A stretch of 32,654 nucleotides of DNA from Lojkania enalia. Lineage: Eukaryota; Ascomycota; Dothideomycetes; Pleosporales. The notes beneath the pieces were generated by a model. The model was not told the DNA's origin, did no database searches, and saw only the letters and a list, made by a program, of their open reading frames with translations. The stretch covers positions 120,112 through 152,765 of the forward strand of contig ML986609.1 in assembly GCA_010094045.1 (NCBI GenBank). Reading direction: 5' to 3'. This document shows positions 1 to 12,000 of this stretch, piece after piece; position 1 is the first letter of the stretch; each line of letters opens with the position of its first letter. The position numbers and the translations under genes are program-made.

Positions 1-653
1 TCTAAGAAACTATTAAAGTCGGTTATATCTTTATCTAAGAAGCCCTTAAAAGTACTATCTAACTTCTTACTTAATATCTTATACTTATTCTTATATTATA
101 TAAGCTTAGCCTTAATTTTAGAGTTATTATTAACCTCCTCTTCGCACTTATCACTTTTAATACCCTTAATATAGGGTAAGTTCGAATCGAGAAGAAGATT
201 ATTATTAAATTAATTATATACTAATAGAGGCTCTTAATATTTAGAGTAGTAATTAGTATATATCTATAATAAATAGATGTAATAAAAAATATAATAAACT
301 TACTTCTACTTTAGCTCTAAGAATATAGCTAACTCTTTCTTAGATAGTCCCTTAATAAACTCTTACCATTTATTTTAAACATCCTTACTTTTAAAGCTAT
401 TATTTTATAGCTTAAAAAGGCTATCTTAGTATATCTTATATATAACCTTCTATACAGCCCCTCTAGAGCTATATACCTATAATAGACTATAAGCTAATTC
501 TTATATAGTAGATATATCTTTCTCTTAACTAGTAGCCTTTAATAGAACTACTTAGTAACGTTTAAGGCTAATCCCTTAATTAATATACTCCTATTTTAAG
601 TAGATAATTTTTAGCCTTACTTTTAACTAATTACTTATTTACTTATAAGTATA
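1..653. repeat. RIP-degraded AT-rich DNA, unassigned
   Basis: There is no intact gene here. The sequence is strongly AT-rich and almost devoid of CA and TG dinucleotides, while CG persists; for example 61-120 contains neither CA nor TG. This is the expected result of fungal RIP. On the minus strand, about 1-200 can be read with few stops, giving a lysine-rich, charged stretch that may be a decayed element protein, but I recognise no family. The segment ends at the TA target site of the transposon remnant that starts at 654. Confidence 0.7.
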
Positions 654-1799
654 ACGTAGTTTATAAGCGAGCTGTTAATATAAGTAAGCTATTACCTTAC
701 TAAACTTTTAACGGCCTACCTAGATTAATATATAATAGCTTAATATAGTAACGTATAATTAACCTATAAAGAATTATAAATTATCCTTACAATCTTAGCT
801 ATTAATTAAGGTTAAGTTTTAACCGAGAATAGTGCTATAACAACTTTTCGCTGCCCTTAAAGTATTCTCTACTTTTAACGCGTTAAAATAGCTACGCGAC
901 GCGATTATAAGCTAAATTTAAAGAAGCTTATAAAGACTAAAGAGGAGGTACTTATTAGCTATATCCTTAATTAGGATTTACGAGGATTTCCACCTACGAT
1001 TAACAGCGTATAAACTATAGTAAATAGACTATTAGCTAAGTATAGTATTAAGATCTCAGCCTTAGTACGCGATTATATTAACTATATTAACAAGACTACC
1101 TTCCTTCTAGCCTTTAAAGTAGCCTATAATTAATTAATTATAGAAGCTAATATCCGCACAAGCTTTTAAGACAGTACTATTAAAGTTTAATATTAAGCTA
1201 TATACACCAATACTACCTATACTAGAAACTACCCCCTAGGAGGCTAAAACACCTAGTAATACGCGTAAACTAGAGGTTTAATTAATAATAATTCGTAGTA
1301 GGATTTAGTAATATTAAAACTTATTACCTACGTTAATTATCGCAGCCTTTAATTAGCTTTAAAAGAGCGTTATAATAATAATATATTTAATCGCGCTGAT
1401 AGCTAATTAAATTAAAAGTCTTAAGTAAGCGAATAAGGTAGTAATAAAGTAAAAATAATAGAAAAGAAAGCGATTATAGAAGTAGAAGATTCTAATAAAA
1501 GCTATAGGTGAGAATATAATTAATTAAAATAATATTGAGGGGTAGATTAATAAAGAAATTTATAATTAGAGTACTTAGCTATAAGAGAGTAGCTAGCTTT
1601 AATAGAGCTGTAGGCGCTATAAACAGTCTAGCTATAATACTTAAATATACTAAATTAATAGCGCAGGTATTAAATAATCTAATAGACTATTACTTCTTAT
1701 AGTATATATATATATAGATAATAATTATCGCGATTAAGTTGTTCGAATCTTAGTAGGGTAATAACTTACTTATACTAACAGCTTACTTATAAACTACGT
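654..1799 (+). mobile_element. Internally deleted Fot1/pogo-like DNA transposon (RIP-mutated)
   Basis: Terminal inverted repeats are visible. The left end runs ACGTAGTTTATAAGCGAGCT from 654, and the right end at about 1757-1799 is its reverse complement with a few transitions. Both ends abut a TA (652-653 and 1800-1801), the Tc1-mariner target duplication. The interior reads, with many stops, as N-terminal helix-turn-helix-like sequence followed directly by the C-terminal part of a Fot1/pogo transposase at about 1070-1250 (a DYINYINKTTFLLAF-like run, then a decayed F-x-x-S region). The central DDE core, normally with an LLILDG motif, is missing. At 1146 bp the element is about 0.7 kb shorter than its 1.85-kb relatives here, which fits loss of that core. 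It cannot encode an active transposase. Confidence 0.75.
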
Positions 1800-1801
1800 T
1801 A

Positions 1802-3488
1802 TATATATATAATAAATAACTATAATAACTTACTAGACTTATAATTATTAAAACGCTTTTCTACTATAGCTTTAATAGCTTTATCTAACATCTTTTTTTT
1901 TCTTCTTCTTCTAGTACTATATATTTAGCACTTTTCTGTAGCTACCTCTTCTTAGCACTTTTAGTAGAGCTATTAGTAGTATAAGTAATATAGCCTTATC
2001 TCTCTATTAGATAGCGCGTTTAGTATTACTAAGTATACCCTTAAAGAGTACTATAAGGTTAGTTAAACGGCCTTTTTAAGAACTAGTTTAACCGTATAGT
2101 AAAAGAACGTATTTAATTTTATAATCTTCTAACTACTAACTTTATATTTATTAGTAAACTATAATAAAAGACTAGTATAATTACTTACCTATATTAACTT
2201 CGCCTACTTATTTTAGTCGAAGCTAACTAGTAGCTCTAGTAGCTTTAGTAGTAGTAAGCTATTTAGACCATCGAGAAAATTGTCGTTAATAGGCTCTACT
2301 TTAATAGTTAATATTTTATAAGAACTATAATAAAAGTATATAATAAATTAAAGATTTAGAATTATATTAATAAGAATATAGTAGAAAGAAGAATTATAGT
2401 AAGGTATCAGGCTTAACGCGATAAGTATATATACTACCTACTAGTATAGATTAGATAGAAGTAATAATAAAATATATATACATCTAAATAAATATAAAAT
2501 ATTAGTTAGTTTAGTATAAAAAACTATTATTAAAAAGTATACTACTAGTTTTATACGATAGTAAGTTATTATAGTTTTTTATTATAGTATTCTTATAATA
2601 TACGTTTAAATACCTTATTAACTTTACTTTATAATCCTAATTTAGTACTAGCTCTTAGTATATACGTGTTTTAGCATCTATATTTATATTTTAGGTATCT
2701 ATTAATAAACCTCAACTTAGCTTTATACTACTAACCTTAATTATTAACGTTAATTACTCTACTCTACTACTATTAACACGTAATATCTTATACTCGAGGA
2801 ATAGCATGATTTAAAATCGTTCTAATAGGTGGTAAATCTCTCTAAAAGTAGCTTACCGCTAAATTAGCTTGTAAAACACCTATACTAGTAAAGTCTATAC
2901 TAGTAAAGTATTATTATTACCCTAAGAGTAAGTTATTATAAGTTTTTATTATAGTTATATACTAATAAGATATAGCCGTCGCACTTTAATAGATTAAATA
3001 ATATTAGAAGAGTACTAAACCCCTCTTTTAAAAGCTCCCTTTTTTATAGCTAATCTATAAAATTACTGCTATAGTTTAGGAGGATACTTATAATAGTAAG
3101 ATACGTTAGTAATAGAACGTAATTAAAGCTCTCTAAGAGTCTATTAAAACTTTTCTTATTAGGTTCTTTAAAGGTATATATTTTTTTATATAATTTATAC
3201 TATATAATATTAACTATATTAGACTATAATATAAACGTAATTTATATAAAACGGGTTACTATCTAAAATAAGGATATATATTTAGTAAAGCGATACTATA
3301 AGAAGTTTAGTCTTCTATTAGATTAGAATTATAATCTTTAGGTAGTCTTAGGCTTAGAAAAGGCTACTTTAAATAAAACTAGTTCTCTACTATAATAATT
3401 TATAGTAATAAATATTTAATATATATTATATAATAAATATATAATATATAATATATAATTATTTCTTATAATTATAGAAGAACCTTAT
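1802..3488. repeat. RIP-degraded AT-rich DNA, unassigned
   Basis: This is gene-free, CA/TG-depleted sequence. A short direct repeat (a GTAAGTTATTATAG-like string followed by TTTTTATTATAG) occurs near 2567-2600 and again near 2930-2960, but I cannot tie it to a known element end. A stretch around 2790-2900 keeps slightly more normal composition. No transposase or polyprotein motif could be recognised with confidence. Confidence 0.6.
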
Positions 3489-3648
3489 AGGGTATCTCTA
3501 CCTTAATCTTATACCTCAGCGCTAAGAACTCTACCCTAACCTTAACTTTAATACTAAGAACCCCTATCTAACCTATACTCTAGGATTAAGAACTCTACTT
3601 TAACTCTAACTCTAGTACTAAGAACTCTAAACCTAACCTTAACCTAGG
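3489..3648. repeat. 32-bp minisatellite, four full units plus one decayed unit
   Basis: Four consecutive 32-bp units begin at 3521, 3553, 3585 and 3617. Each opens with RYTAAGAACYCTA followed by a C/T-A-rich second half such as CCCTAACCTTAAC. The preceding 32 bp (3489-3520) align in their second half, so a fifth, more mutated unit is likely. Unit length is exactly constant and differences are mainly C/T. The second half resembles the fungal telomere repeat CCCTAA, but the array is neither 6-bp periodic nor perfect, so I do not call it telomeric. Confidence 0.8.
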
Positions 3649-3649
3649 T

Positions 3650-4789
3650 AAAGTATTATATACCCTATTTACTAGCTTATATAATTAATATAATTATATA
3701 TTAAAACTAAAGTCTAATTTCTATATATATATTTTAATAGTAAGAAGTAGCCTATATCTAGTAGCTATAATAGATATAATAAATAAGCTAGTATATAGAG
3801 TAGAATAATACTTTATTTCTTATAGAGTTTCTAGAAATTAAGCGAGTTATAACTGTTATAGCTATTAAAGATTAGTAGTTAATATATAACTACTATATAA
3901 TTTTTTATATACTTATAAAAGTGCTTTAACTATTTAATATTAAGTTTATTTATTATCCAGCTATTTTTACTAACTATAATAGCCTAGTTTTTAGGTATAT
4001 TGTCGCTTTTATATTAGATAGAGAGATAGTAGTAGCTAGTAATAATAATAAAGGGTAGAAGCGTTTAGCTAGTAGTATTAATCTCCTAAATTACTAAAAT
4101 CTATTTATAATTACCTAATTAAATTATCTTTAATTAATTACGTCTTTCTATATCTATAATAACTAGTTATAATAAGATAATACCTATTTAAAAGCTAAAT
4201 TTGTTAAAGTAATATATATCTTTATTTATAATACTATACTTCTTTTTAGTATATTATATAGGTTTAAACTAGCCTTTAATTACTTTAAAATCTTTATATA
4301 GAGTTCTCTAGCGATTATAAGACTAATTTAGGCGTATTTTAAGCTTAGGAGTACGTTTAATAAAGTTTCTAGGCTAATATATACTAATCTAGCCTATACT
4401 ATATTTAGTAAGTAAACTATTAGCTATATCTTATATAGTAGTTAAAGTAGGTATAAATTCTTATAAATTTAAGTTAAGTATATATTAAATAATAACCTTC
4501 TCTTTAGATTTTATTAGTTTTTTTAAGTTAGGTTTATAATTATACTATAAGTAGATTCTAGTATATTATTAGTATATAGTTATTTAAATTATATTAAATA
4601 TTAAAGTAGTATATCTTTTACTATTTATTTAGCCTCTTTTAATAGCTAAAAAGGTTAAATTTACTTAATTCTTATTTTAGACTATATTCTTATTATTTAT
4701 TATTATATTATTATTAAAAGTTTAAATATTATATTTTAGTAATAGAGTAGACTACTTACTTATATAGGCTGTTTACTTATAAGATATAT
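3650..4789 (-). mobile_element. Fot1/pogo-like transposon remnant
   Basis: The segment at about 3755-4040 matches, base by base with transitions, the transposase catalytic region seen in the elements at 22679 and 29731 (reverse-complement reading: the block containing the decayed LLILDG-type motif and the LLQPLN block). A likely right end lies at 4771-4789, reading on the other strand ATATATCTTATAAGTAAACA. It has the same layout as the ends of the 654-1799 element and is followed by TA at 4790-4791. The left end was not found, so the left coordinate is approximate. Many stop codons are present; it is dead. Confidence 0.5.
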
Positions 4790-4974
4790 TACTACTTTTA
4801 TTAATAATATTAAAATGCGTTAAAACTCTTAAAAATATATCTTCTAACTATTTAATATAACTATTAACTAGAAATTAACTCTATAATATATAGTTATAAA
4901 ATAAATAATAAAGGTAAAACTATTTACTCTATTATTTAGAGGATTAAAAATAGAAGAATAGTATCGCCTTTTTA

Positions 4975-5323
4975 ATAGATTATCGATAAAGCTTAATTAA
5001 ATACCTATTATCTAATATAACAACTAGTAGATAGTAAGAATTATTATAAAGGAGGAGGATAAGCTTATTATTAAGCTTAAATACGTCGATATCTATTAAA
5101 GCTAGATTTACTAAGAAGTTAAGCAGCATTACCTACACGTATAGTAGAGACCTACTAATTAGATGCCCGCTAAAGGTATAACGAAGATGCTTCCTTATTA
5201 GAAGTATATAGAGTTTATTAGACAGCTATATCTAACAGATGTACGCTCAAAAGTTCAAAAGATTGAGAGAAATACTAATTAGTTCATCCTTCCATCGCAA
5301 GGCGACTACAGGATGAGGGGGTG
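4975..5323 (+). mobile_element. 3' internal end of LTR retroelement with polypurine tract (left copy)
   Basis: This segment is homologous to the reverse complement of about 21740-22095 on the far side of the gene island. Shared stretches include AGTAGATAGTAAGAATTATT and AAGTTCAAAAGATTGAGAGA. It ends in a purine run AGGATGAGGGGG (5310-5321) directly before a TGTGACGG terminus, which is the expected placement of a polypurine tract before a 3' LTR. RIP damage is heavy at its left and fades toward about 5100-5230. No reverse transcriptase or integrase motif can be read, so the superfamily (Gypsy or Copia) is undecided. Confidence 0.7.
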
Positions 5324-5483
5324 TGTGACGGTTAATGGTGAAGGAGCTATAGTTATATTATGTGATCATGGCTTGTGTGACAGTCACCACCTGTAGAGAG
5401 ACTAGAGAGAGCTGCCTGCGGTAGCGGGGGAACAAAGATAGACACAAGAAAAATAGACAATCAACAATTTTGTGCCCCATTCC
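5324..5483 (+). repeat. LTR (left copy, minimum extent)
   Basis: The LTR starts TGTGACGGTTAATGG immediately after the polypurine tract. It is repeated at 21435-21590 (same strand) and, inverted, at 21601-21739. The left copy keeps normal CA/TG content and so is largely untouched by RIP. The right copies are truncated near 5465-5483, so the true 3' end of this LTR is not defined by comparison. It may run on to about 5660, where a CA occurs after GTCGTAT, but that is a guess. Confidence 0.7.
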
Positions 5484-6048
5484 CTCACAAAAGCTAATAA
5501 GGTAGCTATAAAGGCTCATATATCTATCAAAGATTCACAAAAGTAGATAATTAAAGCTTAATCGGTAGTTGATGTGATAGAAGAACCAAAGCAGCCGAAT
5601 CGCCGAGGCAGAGCTATCAAGCTACCTACAAGATACCGCGACTAGCTAGTCGTATCACTTAAATCACCGTGTCCAACTGCGTTATACACCTGAATATTAG
5701 CCGTATAGGTCTTTTGCAATGGGGTTATATAGCCCATTTTGATGAGCACTCAATCGCGATATTTGCGGCATTAGGTGGGGACGTGCGGTAGGCGGTGAGC
5801 GACGTTACTACGTTAATTAAATTTCTAGTAACGTGTTTTAGCGGGTAAGGTCTAGACGAGTATTCTCTCGATATGCATGTTAATAATTTTGTACAGAAGC
5901 ACGTTCCAACCAAACGTAAAACTATTTGAAAGCTGCAACAGAAATAAACAGCGATATAAAAACTCTTCTTTATCGAAATTATGTGAAAGAAAATTATCAT
6001 AACAACGAATAATAGTTTAAGCGACATCCAAATGATCGGAGGAATCTC
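5484..6048. other. LTR remainder / 3' flank of the PKS gene
   Basis: No gene is recognised here. The left part probably belongs to the LTR, and the right part downstream of the PKS stop (6049-6051) should hold its 3' untranslated region and polyadenylation site. No clear AATAAA was found. The base composition is ordinary and not RIP-like, marking the left border of the preserved island. Confidence 0.5.
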
Positions 6049-9000
6049 TCAACCTCCAAATTTCAACAACTTGCTTTTTGCGCATACTGCTTTGGCCAAT
6101 GTCTGGATGGTTCCACTAGCCAATAGTTCAAGGACTTGCATAGTAGACTCAAACTCTCTGGTGATGAAATTCCTCACATCAATCGCGTTCAATGAGTCTA
6201 GTGAGTAGTTCGAGAGGTTTCTCGCCGGATCCATGTCTTCCAGCTCAAGACCCAAAGTCTTGGCTATTTTTTCGATAAGCCCATCGCATACGACCTGTTC
6301 GGCATCGGGCAGCGACTCAGCAGCTTTCAGTGCTGCGTTCCAAGACACGGCCTTGTTACCGTTGTTGAGTAGAGCCGCCGCGGCTTCAGCAGCGAGACGC
6401 AGATGCTTGTACTTTGCGTCGGTGGCCCAGAACTGAGGGTTTAGAGGATTCAGATGCACACCAGTGATGATGTGGTTGCTGCAGCTTGCCTCTGCGGTGC
6501 CATCAAGAAGGGATTCCAGCAGCGAGAGCACCTCAGCTTCGGTGATGTAGTTGTCGCCAATGTTTCTTTGGACATCATTCCAGCTATCAGAGTTTTCGAA
6601 TAGAAATCCTGCATCTATGACGGCGGTTGGGCCGAGCGATGCGCCCGGCAAGCCAAGCGATCGCCTATACTGTGCGAACGCGTCGAGGAATCCATTTGCA
6701 GCCGCGTAAGCCGTCTGCCCACGGCCACCCATGGCGGCAGCGGACGAGGAGTATACAATGAAGAAATCGAGCGGAACAGACTCTAGGGCGTTGTGGAAGT
6801 TCCATGCACCTTGCACTTTGGACTCTATGACTTCAGTCCAATCGCTCGGGCTCATCTTATCGAACAGCTTATCCTGAGACACTATTAGCACTCGTTACGA
6901 TTAGGGCTTTCAGTGGCAAGCCTACCCTCAGGGTCATTGCACCATGAATCACCCCTCTAATGGGTGGTAGTCCAGTAAGCTTTTCTAAAAGTGCATCTAC
7001 ATCCTCCCGCTTCGCCACATCGCAACTATGCACAACGACATCGACACCTAGAGGGGTCATATCATCTACCAGGATCTTCACAGGTCCAGCTAGACTACCA
7101 CTTCTAGATATGAGGACAATATGCTTTGCACCTTTCGCAGCCATCCACCTCGTCATGCCACGACCCAAGCCTCCGGTACCCCCAATCAAGATGTAAGTCG
7201 CGTCTCCTTTGAATAGTTTGACTATCTCTTTAGATGGGGTTGATTTAACGATATTGTCATCATGTGGAACAACGACAATCTTGCAACTTGATGGTGCCGA
7301 TTTAGCGAGCTTGAAAGCTTGTGGTACTTCGGCGATGGAAAAAACTTTGACGGCTTGGGTTAGCCTCAGCTTCCCGTATTTCAATGATCTAGACACATCC
7401 TTGACCAGGCGTCGCAAAACCCGAGGCTTCCGCGTCGCCAGAGCATTAAGATCAAACGAGAAGAAACTGGCGCTGCCATTGAAGCGTGACAAGTCTAGTT
7501 TGAATTTGCTGGGCGTGTCGCTCGTCTCATCCCGGACAAATCTGCCGAATTCTGCAATGGATTTCAAAGCAGATTGGGCGCAATCTGCTCCCGCCTGGAA
7601 GCTTAAGATCACATCGATGCCGCGACTGGATGTTACTCGGAGAATAGAGGATGAGAGCTGATCGTCTTTGCCGTAGAATATGTGATCTTCAGGGATATCG
7701 AACCTGTTCATCAATATTCGTTTATCTTCCGCGGTCTCGACGGTTGTGAAGACCGTTGAGCCGATTGTCTGAGCTAGTGAGATTGCTGCTTGACCTGCTG
7801 GTCCTGCTCCATTCAAAATAAGCACATTCTCTTCATCTTCTAGCCGCGCAAGGTCGATCAAGCTATAGTACGCAGAACACTGAGCCAAAGTCAAATTTGC
7901 TGCTTCTACAAAAGAGAGTTGCTCCCCGACTTTGAACGCGAAGTCCGCATTAGTTCGAGCATAAGTAGCGAAAGCTGATCGAGCGATTGCCGCAACCCGA
8001 TCTCCTACATTAAAACCTTTTACATCCTTTCCGATACGACTCACTACACCACTGCATTCTTGTCCAAATTCTAAAACGTCGAGCTGGCCCAAGGCGGCTT
8101 GCACATCCCTCGCGCTCACCGCGATAGCCTTGACTTGGATTTCAATCTGGTCAGCAGGTAATTCCTGTGCTCTCATCTCATCATCGACAAAGTAGAGAGA
8201 GTCGAACATTCCAGGGGTCTGTATAACCATTTTGAGGGCGCGTGCATGGGCACCAAATTTCGTTTCTTCAACGGCCGGAGGGAAGCTTCTCTTGTGAACG
8301 TATTCATTCACAACCTCGTCGTTCACGATCCGCGGCGTCCAAAACTCGCCTTTTCTCTCCTGGAATTCCATCTCTGTGTTTGCGATGGTGCTTGTGCTCA
8401 TTATAGTTTTCAAGATCTTGAGGATTGCTTGAATAGTAGTCGCCTCATCAAGCCTCTCTTCTGCATCAAGATCGAGAGTTGCAAACTTGAACATGCTCTC
8501 GGATCGAATAGCGCGACTGAAACCGGACACCATGTTGGTAGTGGGATCATTTTTTTGGCCATAGGCGCCCCTTGTCACCCAGAGGAGACCTATGGAATCT
8601 TGTACTAACTTCTGAAGAGCTGCGAATTGAGTCGGGTTTAACGTAGAGAGAATAGGCTGATCAACTTCGGTTATGCAGATGCATTGCTTGTTAGTTGAGT
8701 CAATGTCCTCGAGTGAGCCAAGATCGACCTTTGCACTACTAGTGCTTTCGATAGATACAGCAAGCGTCCGGGCAAGCTCTACCTGAGGCAGTGATGTCCC
8801 ATGAATAATTATGATTGGGATTGCCGGCAGCGTCGTTCCGTTGCTAGGGATGTCAATTTGCGGGCTGTCCACCCTCACGTCATGAGCTCGCTTGAGCGGC
8901 TCCAAAATCGGTTCCCAAACCTGTTTGTAGCAGAGCTCTCTGGCAGACTGCACATTGGTATCGGCGTCGGCGGCTGGAAGCGGTGCGATGGTTAGATCAT

Positions 9001-12000
9001 CGATGGTAATGATAGTCTCTCCACTAGCAACCGCGAACATAGAAACCTTGCTGGATTTCTGAGTGGATAGTGGCTTGGTCGCAGTGCAATAGGAGCGGAG
9101 ACTCTCTCCAGGAGCACTAACATATTCCAAGATCTTGGACGATACCGACAGCCTGCCGATTGACGACGGAAGGCAGACAACGTCCAAACGAGTACGCCCG
9201 GCACCAAGTACTGGCCAATACAACTGTATAAGCTGCTCCAAAAATGATGGGTGCATAATGTGCTTTGTCTCAAAGTGATCTGGCATCTCGGCAGCAGTGT
9301 CAGCGAGAGCGATATTCGCTACAGCGGACTTCTCGTCTGCTCGGCAGTCCGTGAGGCCTTGGAATGTCGAGCCGTAAGCCACTCCTAAATCTGCAAGAGT
9401 ATCGTATATCTGTGACTGGGATACCGTTGTTTCTATTTTCTCTATTTTTTCAATCTTGTCGGCAAGAGATGCCTCACTTCTCTTGAGTTGCGTTTGCCCA
9501 TCAACTTCATTAACGTCACTCGTCCTCACGGTGACAGTACCAGTACAGTTCTCTGTCCAGCCTTTGCTCTCAGAGTATGAGTGTATGAGGAAGTCCCTGG
9601 TTATCTGGGCTGCACTGTTATCGGCTAGCTGTGTGGAACGCAGAGTGATGGTCAATTCGACACTTTCGTCCGGAATCATGAGCGGGGTGTGAACCATCAT
9701 ATCGCGGAGTTCGATTTGGGCCACATTGATATCCTCTGACTTAGCTTGCTGATACGCGGCTTCCACAACCATTCCCACGAAGCCGGAAATCGGGAAGATA
9801 GTCAAGGACTGGATCTTGTGATGGCGTAGCCATGGCAGATCATCCACCCTGATGATGTTTCGCCATGTTGGTTCGAGGTCATTTGAATAGTTGGCGAGTG
9901 TGCCAAGGATATCATGTCTTGGAAATTTTCTGTTCTTGTGCAGTCGCGCAATTCGTGACTCATGCCAGTATGTCTTGGAATGGTTCCAAGGATACCTAGG
10001 AAGATCTACCAAGAGGCTCGGTGCCTTCGATGTTTTTGCGAAGTTGATCATTTCAAGATTTAATGTACTTCCTTTGCAGAACAGCTTCGATGCAAGGTCC
10101 ATCATAGTGTCAACCGCATCCTTCTTTCTGGCTAGCGTCGTTGCGTACGGGATCTTTTCTGCAGAACCTCCGATGGCCTTCAAGGTTTGTTTGACAGGAC
10201 CCTGTAGGGCCGAGTGAGGACCAATTTCGACTAGCATGTCAACTCCAGTAGAGAAGTCGCCGGCTGGTGCAACTAAATGGGTGCATGCTTGAGCGAATTT
10301 AACCGGACTAGTTAAGTTGCGGACCCAGTAGCTCGAGTCGAGTTCCGAGTGAGATGCTTCTTTCCCAGTCAGTGAGGAGAAGAAGCGAACCCCAGACGGA
10401 TTGGGCGCAGTCAGATGTTGGATTGAATTGAGATAGTCTTCAGCAATCATCTCCATATGATGAGAGTGGTATGCTGTCTCGATCACCAACTTCCTATTAA
10501 AGACTTGTTTCTCCTCAAGCACATGTTGGAGCTCATCGATGGCTGGGGTGTCTCCGGAGATCGTCAAACTCTGGGGGCTATTGTAGCAAGCTATTCTTGC
10601 TTCTCTTTGGTTAAGTTGCTGGAGTATTGGATCAATCTCCTCCTTTCCGCAGCCAATTGCCATCATGCTACCGTGTAAGTAAGGAAACCTCTCCTTCAAT
10701 ATAGGCACAAGGCGGCCTCGATGGTAAGCAATCTCCATTGCAGACTCGACTGATAGGATACCAGCTGCGTATGCGGCGGCTATTTCACCAGAAGAGTGCC
10801 CAACGACTGCGGATGCGACAACACCCCATGACCGAAGGAGCTCGATCAAAGCCAGTTGGACGGCTGTGCAAGAAGGCTGGCTAATATTTGCCTGGTTCAC
10901 TCGGGTCGTCTTCTCGTCGAAACTTAATTCTTCGACAAGAATGTAGGGTGCACCGAGCTTGGTGAGGATGGCGCTCGCTTGGTCGATAATTCGCGTGAAG
11001 ATTGGATATCGTTCATAGAGCTCCCGGCCCATTGCCCACCACTGCGCACCCTGACCAGTGCAGACAAACCCTATTCTAGGATCGCCATTCTCCTTTACAG
11101 GATTAATTGTACCCTTAGACAGCTTCTCAACCAAATCAAAAGACTCTATAGCTGGAACTGCCACCCTCCATGGTAGAAGAGATCTGCGTTGCCCTAGAGT
11201 ATAGGCGACATTGCTCATGAGATCTCTCTGAAACATCTCCGGTCTCTGCTCGAGATAGACTCCTAAATTGCTCATGAGCGTTTGGCAGGCGACTTTATCC
11301 GCTGCAGACAGGATGTACAGCCTTTTTGTGGGACCTTCTTTGGAAAAGCCATTATCCTTTTTGATCTGGAGTGGTGGTTTCTCCATGACGACATGCGCAT
11401 TGGTTCCACCGAAGCCAAAGTTGTTAACGCTGGCGAAGCGCTTTCCTCTTGGCCAAGGGAGTTGTCTAATTGGAACCTTTATTTCCCATTCTGCGAATGG
11501 AATCTTGGGATTGCCCATCTTGAAATCGTAGTTCGGCAACACAAATCCTCTGTCAAGCATCAGGGCGGTTTTGATTACAGCCAGAATCCCCGAAGCAGAC
11601 TCAAGATGTCCGATGTTAGATTTTACAGAGCCAAGGTAGAGAGGATTTCGCGGCGTTCGTCCTTCATTGAAAACATTGTGCAAAGCGGTAACTTCAATTG
11701 GGTCGCCAACCCGGGTCCCTGTGCCATGGGCTTCCACATAGCCGGTAAGAGATGGATCGAGACCCGCATTTAGATAGACTGCCCGTACGAGGGACTCTTG
11801 AGATTTTCCGTTGGGCATTGTAATCCCAGGCGTGTAGCCGTCTTGATTGACGCCGCTCGCGGCGATGACAGCGCGAACGCAGTCATTGTCCTTCAGGGCT
11901 TGATCGAGCGGTTTTAGGAGAATCATTCCGCATCCTTCGCCACGGCCATAGCCTGTGCCTCGAGCATCGAATGAGAAAGATTTACCATCATTACCCAGTA

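Noticed and set aside
2790..2900. Weak resemblance to a large-subunit rRNA string (GGTGGTAAA..CTC..TCTAA)
   Set aside because: Only a short match without the surrounding rRNA sequence; more likely a repeat fragment less affected by RIP.
3521..3648. CRISPR-like or telomeric array
   Set aside because: Units are contiguous 32-mers without spacers, and the 6-bp telomere period is absent.
1..5230. Intact retroelement or transposase genes in the left flank
   Set aside because: All readable transposase fragments contain multiple stops and CpA-to-TpA changes; no long open frame survives.
5725..6027. 100-aa minus-strand open frame just downstream of the PKS stop
   Set aside because: No recognisable domain; it lies in the expected 3' region of the PKS transcript and its composition looks random.
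6874..6925. Apparent frameshift splitting the PKS KR domain
   Set aside because: A 52-bp GT..AG intron with a GCTAAT branch site restores the family sequence GAMTLR-DKLFDKM in phase, so the gene is not broken.
11282..11773. 163-aa plus-strand open frame opposite the KS region
   Set aside because: It is the antisense shadow of the conserved KS coding sequence.
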